From NCBI GenBank assembly GCA_034698045.1, contig JAQGAU010000500.1, forward strand, positions 1 through 27,033: 27,033 bases of DNA. Direction: 5' to 3'. Positions 7,871 through 18,440 of this stretch are shown here, piece after piece. The DNA comes from Paramacrobiotus richtersi. Lineage: Eukaryota > Tardigrada > Eutardigrada > Parachela > Macrobiotidae. Position numbers and translations under genes: made by a program. How positions within the stretch are numbered: position 1 is the stretch's first letter; every line of letters starts with the position of its first letter. The notes beneath the pieces were generated by a model. It worked only from the letters and a program-made list of their open reading frames with translations, made no database searches and was not told where the DNA came from.

Positions 7871-9285
7871 TAATGAGCGGCAAAAAAGATATAAATAAAC
7901 AGAAGAACATGAGCGGCACAGGACGAAATTAGCAAACATAGGGGAACGGGGCAAGCAGCACTCGTAAAGCATCTGTTATCCAGCAGTTGATCGACGCTGA
8001 TTTGCTCTGATAGCATCTCAATGCGATTTTTAATTACTTAATTCAATACCACACTTTCTTCCCGTTATACACTGGGAAGTTTGTCAAACAGTAATTTCAG
8101 AAATTATGTAATTAAAGTTAAGTCTAAAGCTGTATCGAATAGGTCCATATCTATGCGGCCCTAAGATGCAATTAAGCTAACTCTAAAAAAAGGACCCAAA
8201 ATATATCAAGTTTGAATTCAATTACGAATACTTCCAGCGTCTTGTTACACGTTAGAACAAACGCACTCCGCTTTCCTGCGTGTACGAGTACAGATACGTG
8301 TTATACAATAATCGTAGTACAGTGGCTTCAGTATGGCATTAACGTTTGAGAACAGACGCTGTTAGAAACATGCATACCGCACATCTTGATGTCTATGTTC
8401 TTTTTCTTGTAATTCTCACAGTCAGCTCATCGAGTTCAACGTCACTGCAGTAGCTTCCACGTATTCGTTAGCGTCGTTTCGGGTTAGTTTACCATTATTT
8501 TCCTTTCGTGTCGGGCTAAGACTAATTTTCGCCTGAAATTTCTGTCTGATCGACTGCCTAATCAAAATTCTGCTAAGAAATTACGGGATGACTGACTTGT
8601 TTTATGTTTGTGCACGGTTCGAAATCTGCATAAAAAGATTCGAAATTTGCATCGATGTATAACAGTGTGGCATCGACAATACTTAACAAGACTGGCAAAC
8701 GAGACAGTTTCGTGCCACTAAACTACGCTTTCTGCAGGCACATAGGACACAGCAAAGATCGCTAGCCTAAGCGAAACATTTACGGCAATCAATCACCGAA
8801 ACCGGATTCCCTCGAAGTCGAAATCGGCAAAAAGTGTATGCGGAAGTTAATTTTCACAGCTTTCTTGAAATGCAAGAAATTCCTGAGCTAGAGTTGGAAC
8901 GCGAATTTGCGAAGACTCGTACTCATCCGGGCACGACAGTTCCGGTTAGAAAGCCGCTACACTGCGCTGCTTCTTCACGATTATAATAATTCCGGCGCAG
9001 ATGGATACGTATCGTAATCGAAAGTTTCTTACCCATTATAGATTACTATTTTGCGAACTAATATTTCCTATTCTCATTTGAGTATAATGTTCTAAAATGT
9101 ACTTTACTGTAAGGCAATGGTGCAAAACATAATCGGGCATTCAAAACAATTTCGATATTGCAAATAAATAATAAATGTAATTTGCACATTTCTAATTTAT
9201 CTTTATTTACTGGAATTATGTAAAGATAGTGCACTCCTTCCTTATGTTCGGTATTTCACTATCAAAACATCTGCTGTCAAGTGGC
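7871..9285. other. No recognisable gene; diverged repeats
   Basis: 7378-8260 as a whole resembles 24480-25180: the shared pieces include CATATCTATGCGGC and TTCCAGCGTCTTGTT. A motif core is at about 8312. From 8400 to 9285 I see only AT-rich unique sequence without convincing exons. Confidence 0.5.
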
Positions 9286-9288
9286 GAT

Positions 9289-9361
9289 TAACTCGTTTAT
9301 CGCGGCGTACTGTACATGTGACCTTTTTAAGACGATACGGATTTTCCCTAATAAATTATCT
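9289..9361 (+). repeat. About 70-bp repeat, copy 1
   Basis: It contains CGTTTATCGCGGCGTACTGT and then ACCTTTTTAAGACGA and CCTAATAAA. A close copy lies at 9946-10018 inside a post-BEACH exon fragment. The two are much more alike than other repeats in this window, so the duplication is relatively recent. Confidence 0.8.
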
Positions 9362-9539
9362 ATCAGCGATAAACCATAATTATAAGTAGAAATTTATCAT
9401 TGAAGTAGCACAACAATCATGAAGTACAACAAATACCTTAAGAAGTTAAAGGCGAAATTAAGGAAAAAGAGTATCCACTCAAAGCTGCCGCATCAAATAC
9501 GTTTTACAAAACAGCTGCACATAAACGACAACAAATCTT

Positions 9540-9835
9540 GGATACGCCACCGCACTACGATTATCGGCACTTTATCGTACGCACCAAGATGCAGTCAAAG
9601 TTGCAATAATAATAAAATTCCGAATCTACAAAGTGGATTTCTGTCTCAATAAAAACGCATCGAGACTCGAGACACAAAAACATACATAAAAATAAATCTG
9701 ACATGAAATCTGGATACTATCATAATAATTAACTGTTAAAACTTCAAACAACCACGCCAAAGGACTCCATCAACAGAAAACTCAAAGGTTTCAAACAACA
9801 AACGCTGCAAGTAAAACACGGACTACAAGCCGCAC
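9540..9835 (+). repeat. Intronic repeat block zeta, copy 2
   Basis: It starts with the motif core GCCACCGCACTACGATTATC and continues with ATTTCTGTCTCAATAAAAAC, TTAACTGTTAAAAC and CAAAGGTTTCAAACAACAAA. It parallels 4928-5190 and 16785-17040, and lies on the WD40 side of the post-BEACH fragment. Confidence 0.6.
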
Positions 9836-9861
9836 TGTAGGAAATGCACATTAGGTTAACC

Positions 9862-10110
9862 AGCAACCGGGTCAACGGTGATTAGTGCCGGTGTCTGGGC
9901 GTTAGCGCCGGTGACCGCGTCCCCGAAGGAGGACGCCGGGCGATTCATTCGTTTATCGCGGCGTACTGTACGTATAACCTTTTTAAGACGAGACCGATTT
10001 TTACCTAATAAATAGACACGACCGGCGTCTGGCCGTGTACCGGCGCGTTCCGCGAAACGCACCGGCTGACCATACACGTTCTCCAGAATCGGTCGGAATA
10101 TCACTGGGTT
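9862..10110 (-). pseudogene. Post-BEACH linker exon, unit 2, interrupted
   Basis: In sense it reads FRPILENVYGQPVRFAERAG, is interrupted by a 70-bp insertion (9946-10018), and resumes RPASSFGDAVTGANAQTPAL and ITVDPVAG before a GTTAAC donor. It corresponds to the exons at 5245 and 17095. The THIAANT core is deleted. The frame happens to stay open across the insertion. Confidence 0.75.
9946..10018 (+). repeat. About 70-bp repeat, copy 2, inserted in exon
   Basis: It shares CGTTTATCGCGGCGTACTGT and ACCTTTTTAAGACGA with 9289-9361 in the same orientation. Sister exon copies lack it: 17095-17343 runs straight from CCCCGGGCG to TCTGGCCCG. It therefore inserted after the tandem copies formed. No clear target-site duplication is visible. 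Confidence 0.8.
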
Positions 10111-10689
10111 CTGTCAACACCGGCAACGTATGCAGTAAAACCTGTGTGCTACATACACCGCATAATTAATACAACTGCAAATTACATACACGTTTCTTTG
10201 AACCGGCTTGTCTCGTTGACTGTAAATACACCCTGCGTAATAAATACACCTGAATATTAAATACGCTTTCGTCTGTACCGTTGGTGTATGTACAGTAGTA
10301 TACAAGTTTTACTGTACGTAATGAAACTACTTCTACAAAATAAGTCTCGACTCAGTTAAATTTCAAATTCCTCTGGTTTCCGGTCACTGTACAAAGTAAT
10401 TTTGTAAAGGTCGCCGATGTAATTTTCAGAAATCATCGATGAGAAATTCTAAGTAAATCACTTTGGCAAACTCACTTAATATTATACAAGTTTTTCATTC
10501 TTTCGAAAGCCGTACATAACAAGATTCTGTTCGGGCCGCTGTTCTATGAAATCCGTACACGAATGTTGTTTTGTTGTTGCTATACTCACTTTACGAAAGC
10601 TTTCAATGAGTTTTTACCAGCGCTCTATTCCACAAGGAAAGAAAGCGGCTTTTTAATCCTGATTATGGTAACCATTTTACCCGTCAGAA

Positions 10690-10804
10690 ATATATTCTCC
10701 AGTCAACACTGGCCTCGCAGGTCAGGTAGTAATTAACGCGTTACACGTGCGGACCGCTTCCTGGCCTTTTTTGCTTGTAAGTTGTAGCCGAAGATCAGGT
10801 CAAT
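10690..10804 (-). pseudogene. BEACH exon IDLIFGY..., unit 2
   Basis: Acceptor TGTAG, then IDLIFGY, a short insertion, and KKGQEAVRTCNA in one frame with YYLTCEASVD in another. Two frameshifts are needed to follow the BEACH sequence. The sequence diverges before LENMDD. The preceding intron (10805-10858, 54 bases) still has GTAAGA and TAG ends. Confidence 0.75.
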
Positions 10805-10858
10805 CTACATGCTTCTGATAGCCGTGAAATGTGAATGAAACCAATGAATATCTCTTAC

Positions 10859-10900
10859 CCATTCGTGCATCTGGCAGGAGACGAATCCCGACTTGAGGGC
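10859..10900 (-). pseudogene. BEACH mini-exon ALKSGFVSCQMHEW, unit 2
   Basis: This 42-bp exon is open with both splice sites intact (TATAG acceptor, GTAAGA donor). It reads ALKSGFVSCQMHEW, with two charge changes relative to ALESEFVSCQLHEW. It is the best preserved of the seven mini-exon copies for splicing. Confidence 0.8.
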
Positions 10901-11489
10901 CTATATTACAAAAACAAATTCGCATAAAACAAGAAAAAGTAGTAAAGTATCTGTTATTCAAAAAGAAAATGCTTCAAAAAAGTGAAAATATTTTATACTA
11001 CAGTACAATCGTATGGTATAGATGAAATTCATTAAATTATTAATATGAAAATGCAAGAAACGTAAATTTAGTGCTTCTGCAATGCAGTCTACCTAGTGAT
11101 ATGAAGAACGCCACCAGTGACCAGCCGATGCACTACGCGATCATCTGCATATATGGTGTGAACAATGCACAGTCCAAATTCTGCAAAAATCTAAATTCGA
11201 GGAAAAACAGCAAGGAACGCATGATGACGCAGAATATCGGAATCACATTACTGCAAAGTCAGTTTGTTTAACTACCCGACAGATTTTTTCTTAAGTTGCT
11301 TCCTGTATATAACTGCATTGTAATATGTTCTATCATATACAATACAATAAAAACCAGGCAAAACTATAAACTAACCTAACCAGAATTCAACAACCCCGGT
11401 AACATTCATTCAAAATACTGTTTTGTACTTCATGATACTTACAAGATCAGCAAATAACCGATGGATCATATAAGAACAAGGATTGTTAC

Positions 11490-11610
11490 CGGGACTGTGG
11501 AATGCTATATTTGATGCCGATCCTCACGGCCGGAAATGCACGTACCACCTTCTTGACGATCGGATGGTCAGCAAAGACGAACATGAGGCGAGCAGTTAAT
11601 AGGAAAAGCC
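11490..11610 (-). pseudogene. PH-domain C-terminal exon (FADHPIVKKVV...), unit 2
   Basis: In sense an open stretch with C/G-ending codons reads LFLLTARLMFVFADHPIVKK and VVRAFPAVRIGIKYSIPQSR, then a GTAACA donor. NBEA/LRBA has N-F-P-D-x-x-T-V-K-K-V-V-Y-S-L-P-R-V-G-I-G-T-x-Y-G-L-P-Q-T-R at the end of its PH domain. In NBEA the next residues are those found in the exon at 6957-7060. It is the only copy seen. The start is uncertain; a CAG acceptor lies at about 11635. Confidence 0.65.
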
Positions 11611-11639
11611 TTACACGTGGAGAGGAAAACGTCTGCACA

Positions 11640-13290
11640 TTCTGCAGTAGTAATATCATCGCGCAAAAAATGGCTCGGATGTCGTAGAAACTCCAGTGTT
11701 CGTGGGCATTACCGCAATACCGTATCGAATCTACGATGCGAGGTATCTCGTATCTCACACACCGAACTTTGTCAAAACAACGCCGGTAAAAGTCAGACTG
11801 TAATTCACTGTATATTCATTATTGTTTCGATAATGATAAAGACGACTTACTTGTTAGTTCTATCGATGAACAACTTATTAGGTGGAACTACCATGGAGGC
11901 AGCAACGTGCACCGCGTACCGAAAAAAAGAGCAATAAGTAGTATTCCATTTCATTTTACTGGGATCGTAATTATATTTACAGTTTAGTCAAGTATTTCCA
12001 GCGTTTGTTGGATGAACCAAATAATGCAACTGCAGCAGCACGTGGAGAAATACTTCTGAGCCGATCGTAGTGCAACGGGTTAGGAGTACTTGTAAATTTC
12101 CATGTTTGCACATACCTGTACTGTATATCATGGCCACATGGTGTGCTATATTGAAGTATATTCCCAAACTTTTTTACAACATATTTCACGTTTTTTCCAT
12201 CTCATTCTGCCAGCACTGAAACGATTTTCGACATTTGAAACCATTCAGTTTGATTTATATATGTGACGTAATTTATCACTCTATGCTGCTAATTACAAAA
12301 AATATGATAGCATGATAACGGCAGCTGCATAATTTTCTCTGTTTAAATTTGCAACTTTCTGAAATTTGTTTTAAAACTAAAAACCGTGTATTTATTACTA
12401 TTTATTACTAAAAACCAGCCGTTTAGACTTTACTCTGTCGTAAACCTGTGCGTTTGATGGAATTATCCTAAATATTCCCAACCAAAACTAGCATTTCCAG
12501 ACCACTTACCTGTCATCAGCAATTATCAAGAAAAACTGTAGAACATTTTCGGTCTTGGCTAATTTCAGACGTTCATACTTCTGATCGATTCAGATTTTAA
12601 AACATCCGGTTAGTATGTAAAATATTAATGTTTATTTCAGTGTCATGATATATATCATGGTTATTTGTTTATACGTTTTGTTTACTTCTAATCATGCGAT
12701 CGCTGTCTATTGCGTACTGCCAAAAAAATAAAATGGTCCAAGTTCAGAAGTACTAGTAAGTCTGTAAAGGCCAAAAACATTTCAATATACTAATTACTGA
12801 AAAGTTCAGATCCTCTTCCCTGTTGCTTGCTCCTCACACTTTCAACCCTTATTCGAATCCAGGCAGAACTGTCAGAAATGCCCTGAGGAAGTCAGATTGA
12901 AAACGGCTGATAGCTATCAGTAGGCGTGCACACACAAGTTTTATTTATGCATAAAAATGGAGATAAGTACAGTACATACACGCTGCTCACAAGTTAGAGG
13001 ACCAACAGATACAACATTTACTGTAGCCGTTTACCACAATCATTTGAATTCCCCAAAGCTGCAGAAATCTACAAAAAATAAGATTATTGATTATCGTAAT
13101 CACGGAGCGGTTTTCACTGGAGTTCATCTATCATCGCAGCACGCACTGAATTCTATCGGTACACAAATATTATACAGCACGCTACATTAAATCATATTCG
13201 AATGATTTATGAATCTGCATGAGGAGGATGGAAATGTAAAATAATTTCGTAATTTCGAATAAGGACAAACAAAACAAAGCAAAACTAAAC
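11640..13290. other. No recognisable gene
   Basis: AT-rich DNA. The only items I can tie to other parts of the window are TATTTCCAGCG(T)TTGTT near 11992 (also at 8230, 24367 and 25145) and a degenerate motif core at about 12068. A palindromic TGATATATATCA lies near 12644. No exon of the array is recognisable. Confidence 0.45.
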
Positions 13291-13420
13291 AGATAATGTT
13301 TGCCAATATATCGTTAAAAAAAAGGTGGCATCTAGTCTCCGGCGATCGAGCATCCTTCCATATGCTGGACACTTTCATTCAGCTTTCAAGATGAAAACGA
13401 TGTTTAAACAACATAATTTC

Positions 13421-13665
13421 TGTAGTACAGTGCCACATACGGCTTTTCGTATAATTCCACTGTACAGTATGGGTACGTAACATTGTCAAAAATTTACTGC
13501 GGAATATTGAAAGATGTTTATTTGTTGATTTGATCTTTTTTTTTATTTTATTTGATTTTTTGATACTACTAAATTTATTGTAAGATTTAATAACAGGCAT
13601 GCGAATCCGAAAAGATACTGTGCATGTCCCACAGGGTTGAAAATAGATGATCATAATTTCTTATC
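13421..13665 (+). repeat. Intronic repeat block alpha, copy 3
   Basis: It starts GTAGTACAGTGCCACATACG, continues with AATTTACTGCGGAATATTGA and ends with ATGATCATAATTTCTTATCA, matching 2269-2530 and 26137-26380. The WD40 exon expected on its left is not recognisable. Confidence 0.65.
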
Positions 13666-13839
13666 AAGCATTCTGATCACTTATAATTCCCAGCATTTGC
13701 TAATAAAATTCACTAGCCCAGCACGAAGAAGAAGGATATGGCAAACCGGTTTATCTTCGCGTGTGGAATCTGGGATCGTAACTTCCGCATTTTCAATAGC
13801 GACAGCAGTAAACCATTCTAAATCCTCTTTTCCAGCATT

Positions 13840-14500
13840 CTGTAGAACGTTTTGTGCTTCTGTTCATCACATTGTTCTTGAAATAACTTGTGATTGTCTC
13901 ACGGCGGAAAAACATAACAACAACAATATAATTACCCTGCCTAAAAAGCTGTCCATGATAAGTACCAAAACGAAGTGTCAAGTACAACAACAACCATAAT
14001 TTATTATAAATACCGCAATCCCTGACGAAAAATTCAAAGGCGAAGTATACTCAAAGCTGCCAAATAATTTCTGTGATAATTGACGATACGTTCACGCGAG
14101 CGACAATACGTGATCAAAAGAACAAACATGAGTTCCAAAGAAAGAAGATAAAGAAAAAACAACGTAAAACAAAAACAGCTGTTACACGTTAAAACAACAA
14201 AATATGTCGTCCAGTTCCTTGCTTGTGTCAACTGTCCCCAAAAAGCTGCCAAATTAAATACTGTCATTACGAAACAGTCAAAGCCGCACAAAAGCGATCC
14301 TGCACATTGGACATGCCACTGCACTACGATTACCGACATTTCATCATACATGCCAAGATGCAATAAAAACATCGAGAATCTGCATGCTGAGTCTGTGTTT
14401 CAACGAAAAACGCAACGAAGCCAAAAAAAAAACATTCACAACAAATAAGTCGTGAAAATAAAATCTGGATATTAGGACATAAATTAACTGCTAAAAGCTC
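13840..14500 (+). repeat. Repeat blocks eta and zeta, unit 3
   Basis: 13840-13985 (CATCACATTGTTCTTGAAAT, then a G-rich stretch and AAGTACCAAAAC) resembles 16530-16660 and 19980-20095. 14310-14500 is a zeta block with motif core GCCACTGCACTACGATTACC, then CTGTGTTTCAACGAAAAACG and TTAACTGCTAAAA. These lead into the post-BEACH fragment at 14596, in the same order as in unit 2 and at 16.5 kb. Confidence 0.6.
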
Positions 14501-14595
14501 TTAACAACTACCATGAAACATTTTGAATCAGCAGAAAAACAAATCTAGCTCGCAACATAACATGTGCAGTCTGCAAAATACTCCGCATTGTACGG

Positions 14596-14680
14596 TGTTA
14601 ACTGGCGGCGATGGGGCAGATGGGTGATTTGGAGGGGAAACGCACCGGTTGACCACAAATGGTGCAGTATCTAAACAATG
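14596..14680 (-). pseudogene. Post-BEACH exon fragment, unit 3
   Basis: In sense it reads TICGQPVRFPSKSPICPIAA. NBEA has V-L-K-F-P-S-N-S-P-V-T-H-V-A-A-N-T. Here the F-P-S-x-S-P part is better kept than in the sister copies. A stop follows and the rest of the exon is lost. Confidence 0.65.
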
Positions 14681-15169
14681 GTTTTGACGCAGATATGACG
14701 ATACAAGAACAATCGTAGAATAGTGGCTTCAAAGCGAGTTGCGCCATGTTTCAATATTGGGTGTGCAGGTCCAGCTAAGCTTTATTTCTTCCGATTTCCG
14801 GCCATTGTAAAAGTTAATTCTGTAAAGTTCGCGGTTGCAGCTTTCACAAGATTACCCAAAGAAATTATGAGAAAACTGGTCCGAAAACCTGGTCAATATA
14901 TATTTCATTGTCTCGAAAACGGTACTGCAATACCTAATTCGTGCAAGGCCGTTACTCTACGAACGCTTCCTACTCGGGCTCTGTCCGTGATGGAAAAAAG
15001 CGGCTCTATATTTTTAATCATGGTAATCAGTTTACCTAAAATACCTGAAAGACGGAACCGATACATTTAAACCAGCAAACTGCTAAAATTGTCAAAAAAA
15101 AGGATTACTGTGCGTATCTTTCTGAAAAGTCCAAACAGTAACTGAAGACAAGAGCAACTTACAACGTGT

Positions 15170-15361
15170 ATGAGGGGTTTCCGCAGCAGCTGTGTGGGCA
15201 TCTGGCCAAACCTGCGAATCGATTATATTATGGCCGCCTTCGCGATGGAGTCGTCCATGTTCTTCAGATCAACACTACAATCGTAGGTCAGGTAGCAAAA
15301 AAAACATTACACGCGCGAACCGCATCCGGACCTTTCTGCATTTTGCCGAATTCAAGGCAGT
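15170..15361 (-). pseudogene. BEACH exon through FGQ-PTQLL, unit 3
   Basis: Acceptor GGTTAG, then fragments matching GKMQKGPDAVRACNVF, YLT, DLKNMDDSIAKAAI and FGQMPTQLLRKP, linked by frameshifts and an in-frame TAA. NBEA has SFGQTPSQLLIEPHPPR at the end. With 20865-21040, this copy preserves the conserved C-terminal end of the BEACH domain that unit 1 has lost. Confidence 0.8.
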
Positions 15362-15424
15362 CTAACCAGTAACCGACACAGAAAATACGAGAGAAACATA
15401 ACTGAAGGAGGTGGAGGTGCTTAC

Positions 15425-15466
15425 CCATTCATGCAACTGACAGGAAACGAATTGTGACTCCAGAGC
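15425..15466 (-). pseudogene. BEACH mini-exon ALESQFVSCQLHEW, unit 3
   Basis: A 42-bp open exon reading ALESQFVSCQLHEW with an intact GTAAGC donor. The acceptor dinucleotide is AT rather than AG, so it is a dead acceptor. The intron to the next exon (15362-15424) is 63 bases. Confidence 0.8.
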
Positions 15467-15654
15467 ATACATATAATTTATAAGAAAAACATTTTAAAAA
15501 GAGGATGTGTATGAATGTATCGAGATGCCAGTACAGGAAGGCGTTTGCGTTCTTAATACTGCAGTAAAATAACGAAAGTTCCTAAACAATAGCCGCTACA
15601 CTACGAACATCGTCGTACTCATGACCAGCCAGAACACTAACTGTAAGTCCACAT

Positions 15655-15727
15655 TTACCATGTAATGCACATAACTCGCTTGCACCGCTTTCGGACCTTT
15701 TTGCGTGTAACTAAAGGTCAGCTCAAT
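15655..15727 (-). pseudogene. BEACH exon IELTFSYTQKGPKAV, unit 3b
   Basis: Acceptor TGTAG, then IELTFSYTQKGPKAVQASYV in a single open frame, corresponding to IDLIFGYKQKGPEAVRACNV. Homology fades after this point. Together with 15792-15827 it forms a second partial unit only about 370 bases from the previous one. Confidence 0.75.
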
Positions 15728-15791
15728 CTACACGACAACGGATGCACACACAACAGCCGCAAAAAGTGAGTGAAACCGATCAGTATCTTGT

Positions 15792-15827
15792 CCGTTCGTA
15801 CAAGGAGAAGAAATCCGACTCCAAAGC
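15792..15827 (-). pseudogene. BEACH mini-exon with 6-bp deletion, unit 3b
   Basis: Acceptor CTACAG, then ALESDFFSLYER in 36 bases; two codons (C-Q) are missing compared with the 42-bp sisters. The donor is ACAAG, so it is not usable. The intron to 15727 is 64 bases. Confidence 0.75.
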
Positions 15828-15989
15828 CTGTAGTACAGAAAAAGAAAAAAAATAGTAAAAACGGAAGTATTTACACTATTGTACAAGTGTATCAATACGC
15901 AACAAATGGAAAGCATACTCCGACTTGCTAACGCGCCTGTATTAAAAACCCGTACGCTACGACCATCTGCATAAACCGTGGTAACAAAG

Positions 15990-16520
15990 CAGCACTACGT
16001 TCGCACTGCCCAAACGTGATTACTGCCGAATGTGAACACCAACCACAACCCAATAAGTTATTAAAAAAAACTCCGATCAAATGGAAACGAAAACACTGAG
16101 AGAGCGAATCGAGAAACGCGTAGAAACCGGAAACCAGGTAATACAATAATTCTGTCAAACCGGAAACATTCTAAACGTGGCTAATCCTCTGCGGGAGATG
16201 CCGGAATGGGCTGACGTCACATGGTCCATTTTGCGGGTTAGAAATCCAATATCACTCGTAGCGCCGCTGATACTCTTGGTGCCATTTATTCAAATCCAGG
16301 TACAGCAATACAACACTGCCGTTGCTTAAACCAACCAAAATAATCCAGCAACAAAGCATTCCTTCGTGGGAACGGAAAAACTACTGAAGGCGCACAATTA
16401 AAGTGGTCACAAACACGAAAAAACGTTGGTCGCGCTGAGAGAGACGCTGATCAAAATCGCAGCACAGATTGCGGTAGGAGGGGCTGTTGGGGGACGGATT
16501 GGTTGCCAGAGACAGATATG
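15990..16520. other. No recognisable exon; beta/eta repeat edge
   Basis: No gene seen. 16450-16535 (GATCAAAATCGCAGCACAGA, then GGGGCTGTTGGGGGACGG) matches 19905-19990 (GGTCAAAATCACTGCCCAGA, then GGGGCTGTTGAGGGGCGG), the start of block eta. Confidence 0.5.
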
Positions 16521-16529
16521 ATTCTGTCC

Positions 16530-16960
16530 ATCACAATTCTCTTGAAATAAACTTGTGATTGTGTCAGGGAAAAAAGAAGGCAAGAGAAAACGATAAAGTT
16601 ACTAACATTTTTGTTGCCTAACTGTTGTTTTGTAGCTGTCTATCGTAAGTACCAAACCCATGTTCAAGAAACAATTATGAATTACAATAAATATCTAAAA
16701 ACATGTCTATTCAAAGCTGCTGAATCAAATAATGTTACAAGATAGCCTACGCCGCACAGGATTGGACACTGGTCCGAGATGCCATCATACTACGATTATC
16801 GACATTTGATCGCATACATACCAAGATGCAGTAAAATTTTCGATAATAAAATATCGAACCTACAAATTAACTCTCTGTCTCAACGAAAACGCATCGAGGC
16901 ACAAATACATACATAAAAATAAGTCCCGAAGATGAAAACGGCATGCAAATTAACCGTCAA
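16530..16960 (+). repeat. Repeat blocks eta and zeta, unit 4
   Basis: CTTGAAATAAACTTGTGATT, AAGTACCAAACCCATGTTCA, motif core GCCATCATACTACGATTATC and CTCTCTGTCTCAACGAAAAC occur in the same order as at 13840-14500 and 19980-20430. Confidence 0.65.
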
Positions 16961-17094
16961 AAACTGTACCGGCCATGCCTCAAAGCACAGTGATCAACAG
17001 TAACTTTGAAAGGTTTAGAGAAATAAATGCCTCGGTATAAATCGAGCAGAACATGTTGCATTGTACGGACAGCTTTGAATTTCACTCCCCTACC

Positions 17095-17343
17095 AATAAC
17101 CTGGTCGACGGTGATGAGTACCGGCGTCTGGGCGTTGGTGACCGCGCTCCCAAAAGGATGACGCCCCGGGCGTCTGGCCCGCTGTTGGCGCGTTCCAGCG
17201 ACTGACGGCGAAGGTGTGTTTGGACGCAATGGGGACCACACTGGGCGTGGGCAGTTGGGGGAAGGTGTTGGCGGCGATGTGTCAGATTGGCGATTTTGAC
17301 GGGCTGACCACAAACGTCCTCCAGAATGGGCCGGAATCTATGT
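17095..17343 (-). pseudogene. Post-BEACH linker exon, unit 4 (longest copy)
   Basis: In sense it starts FRPILEDVCGQPVKIANLTH. After a frameshift it reads AANTFPQLPTPSVVPIASKH, TFAVSRWNAPTAGQTPGASS, then SAVTNAQTPVLITVDQVIG and a GTAGGG donor. NBEA has T-H-V-A-A-N-T-L-P-H-L-T-I-P-A-V-V-T-V, then L-F-A-V-N-R-W-H. This is the fullest copy of the exon, with at least two frameshifts. Confidence 0.8.
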
Positions 17344-17464
17344 AACGGGGCTCGATCTGTCATCTCCGACAACCTGTGAGTAGCTTGTACATAGCGAATC
17401 TCGACCCAGTTAAATTTAAAATTCTCCCGGTTTCCGGTCACAATTCTAGGACCATTAGCTTGAC

Positions 17465-17530
17465 CTTTCGATGCGCTGAGAACCAATATCCCATCTCGGC
17501 CGAGAACGAGCAAGGGGACCACGGTGTCAA
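17465..17530 (-). pseudogene. NBEA-like WD40 exon fragment, unit 5
   Basis: The sense sequence ends ILVLSASK before a GTCAAG donor, preceded by DTVVPLLVL in a shifted frame. It matches the 104-bp exons at 1711 and 4344 but has lost its 5' third. It is followed in + coordinates by a shortened alpha block (17526-17645). It abuts unit 4's exon at 17343, giving an accidental 146-codon open frame across unrelated exon pieces. Confidence 0.65.
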
Positions 17531-17639
17531 GGGAATTTCACTGCGGAATCAGCTGTTTTTTTTTGGATCTTGAAATCAGTATCGATTTTACTGCAAGATT
17601 TTATAATAGAAATTGTAGAGGAGATATCAACAGGTAAGT

Positions 17640-17721
17640 AATCCGGTTGACGGCGAAGGTGTGGTTGGACGCAATGGTGACTTTTCGGGCCCTTTTTCTT
17701 GTAGCCGAATATCCAGTCAAT
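17640..17721 (-). pseudogene. BEACH exon fused to post-BEACH exon, unit 5
   Basis: Acceptor GGTTAG, then IDWIFGYKKKGPK, directly joined to VTIASNHTFAVNR. In NBEA these parts are more than 100 residues apart, so the piece between was deleted. Unit 1 has a comparable fusion (IHNQI to ASNHTFAVDR) with a different left breakpoint but nearly the same right one. Confidence 0.75.
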
Positions 17722-17772
17722 CTAACCGACAAACGGATACACACAAAAAAGCAGGTTCAGTTGCTTGCGTAC

Positions 17773-17800
17773 TCATTCATACAACTGACAGGAGCAGAAT
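17773..17800 (-). pseudogene. BEACH mini-exon fragment, unit 5
   Basis: Only SCQLYE and a TGA (for the Trp TGG) remain, before a GTACGC donor. The 5' part of the 42-bp exon is lost. The intron to 17721 is 51 bases with TTAG at its end. Confidence 0.6.
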
Positions 17801-18269
17801 AATAATAAGCAGAAGTCGCTACACTACAATCATCATTATAATAACAATTAGTACAAGCAGTGCACTTGTAAGTCCACCTCTACCAAAGCTAATTAAGCTC
17901 CGAATATCTGGGCGAAAGCATCATTATGCTGAATCTTAAGATCCAGTGCCGAAAAATCAGGTTTTTCAGTTATCCCGAAGTGGTTTATCAAGTTAATTCA
18001 TGCATATAACTTCTCGTTTATTTAAACACCTCACATGCAGCAACAACTACGCACAAATATGCCGAACTAGAGCGAAGTCAACAAATGCGGTGCAACTGCC
18101 TAAATAACATAAAAAATGTCAAAACTGCCCGATGAAACTTGCATAAACCACGATTGCTAATTTCAGTATCTCGGGTTCAGAACATTGTGCCAGGGCACTG
18201 AAGGCCATCATTCTACGTTCACTGACACTTCATCATAATTTCAACTGCGTGACAGCTGAAATTTTTTTC

Positions 18270-18440
18270 ATGGCTTTTGTTTGTATTTTGTGCGTTGATT
18301 TGTGTGCGTCAAAATTAACTGGTCAGATATTTCTATAAAATTCGACGTATATTTCTTCCATACTGATAAAGTATTTCGTAAACCGTATTATATACGAAAT
18401 AAAAAAGTCACATAAAGGTCAATTTTCCTAGCAGGCGTAG
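18270..18440 (+). repeat. Intronic repeat block gamma, copy 3
   Basis: Contains GTATTTCGTAAACCGTATTA and an ACATAAAGGTCAATTTTCC stretch, related to 2885-3045 and 23735-23885. Left of it, 17880-18010 (GAATCTTAAGATCCAGTGCC, then GAAAAATCAGGTTTTTCAGT) is related to 5880-5970. Confidence 0.55.

Noticed and set aside
14034-14372. 112-codon hydrophobic - strand frame that looks membrane-like
   Set aside because: Runs through repeat block zeta and its flank; sister copies are not open in this frame. The hydrophobicity follows from T-rich sequence.
14723-15070. 115-codon open frame starting at GTG, with a C-x-x-x-x-C and FRFP resembling a THAP-type finger
   Set aside because: No ATG and no further THAP residues. 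The stretch follows the intronic repeat also seen at 10340-10680 and contains two motif cores.
17082-17522. Possible separate WDFY1/2-type WD gene (VLSASKGQ ... GNRENFKFNW)
   Set aside because: The sister exons at 1711 and 4344 match the NBEA propeller better and sit in the correct NBEA order, so a second gene is not needed.
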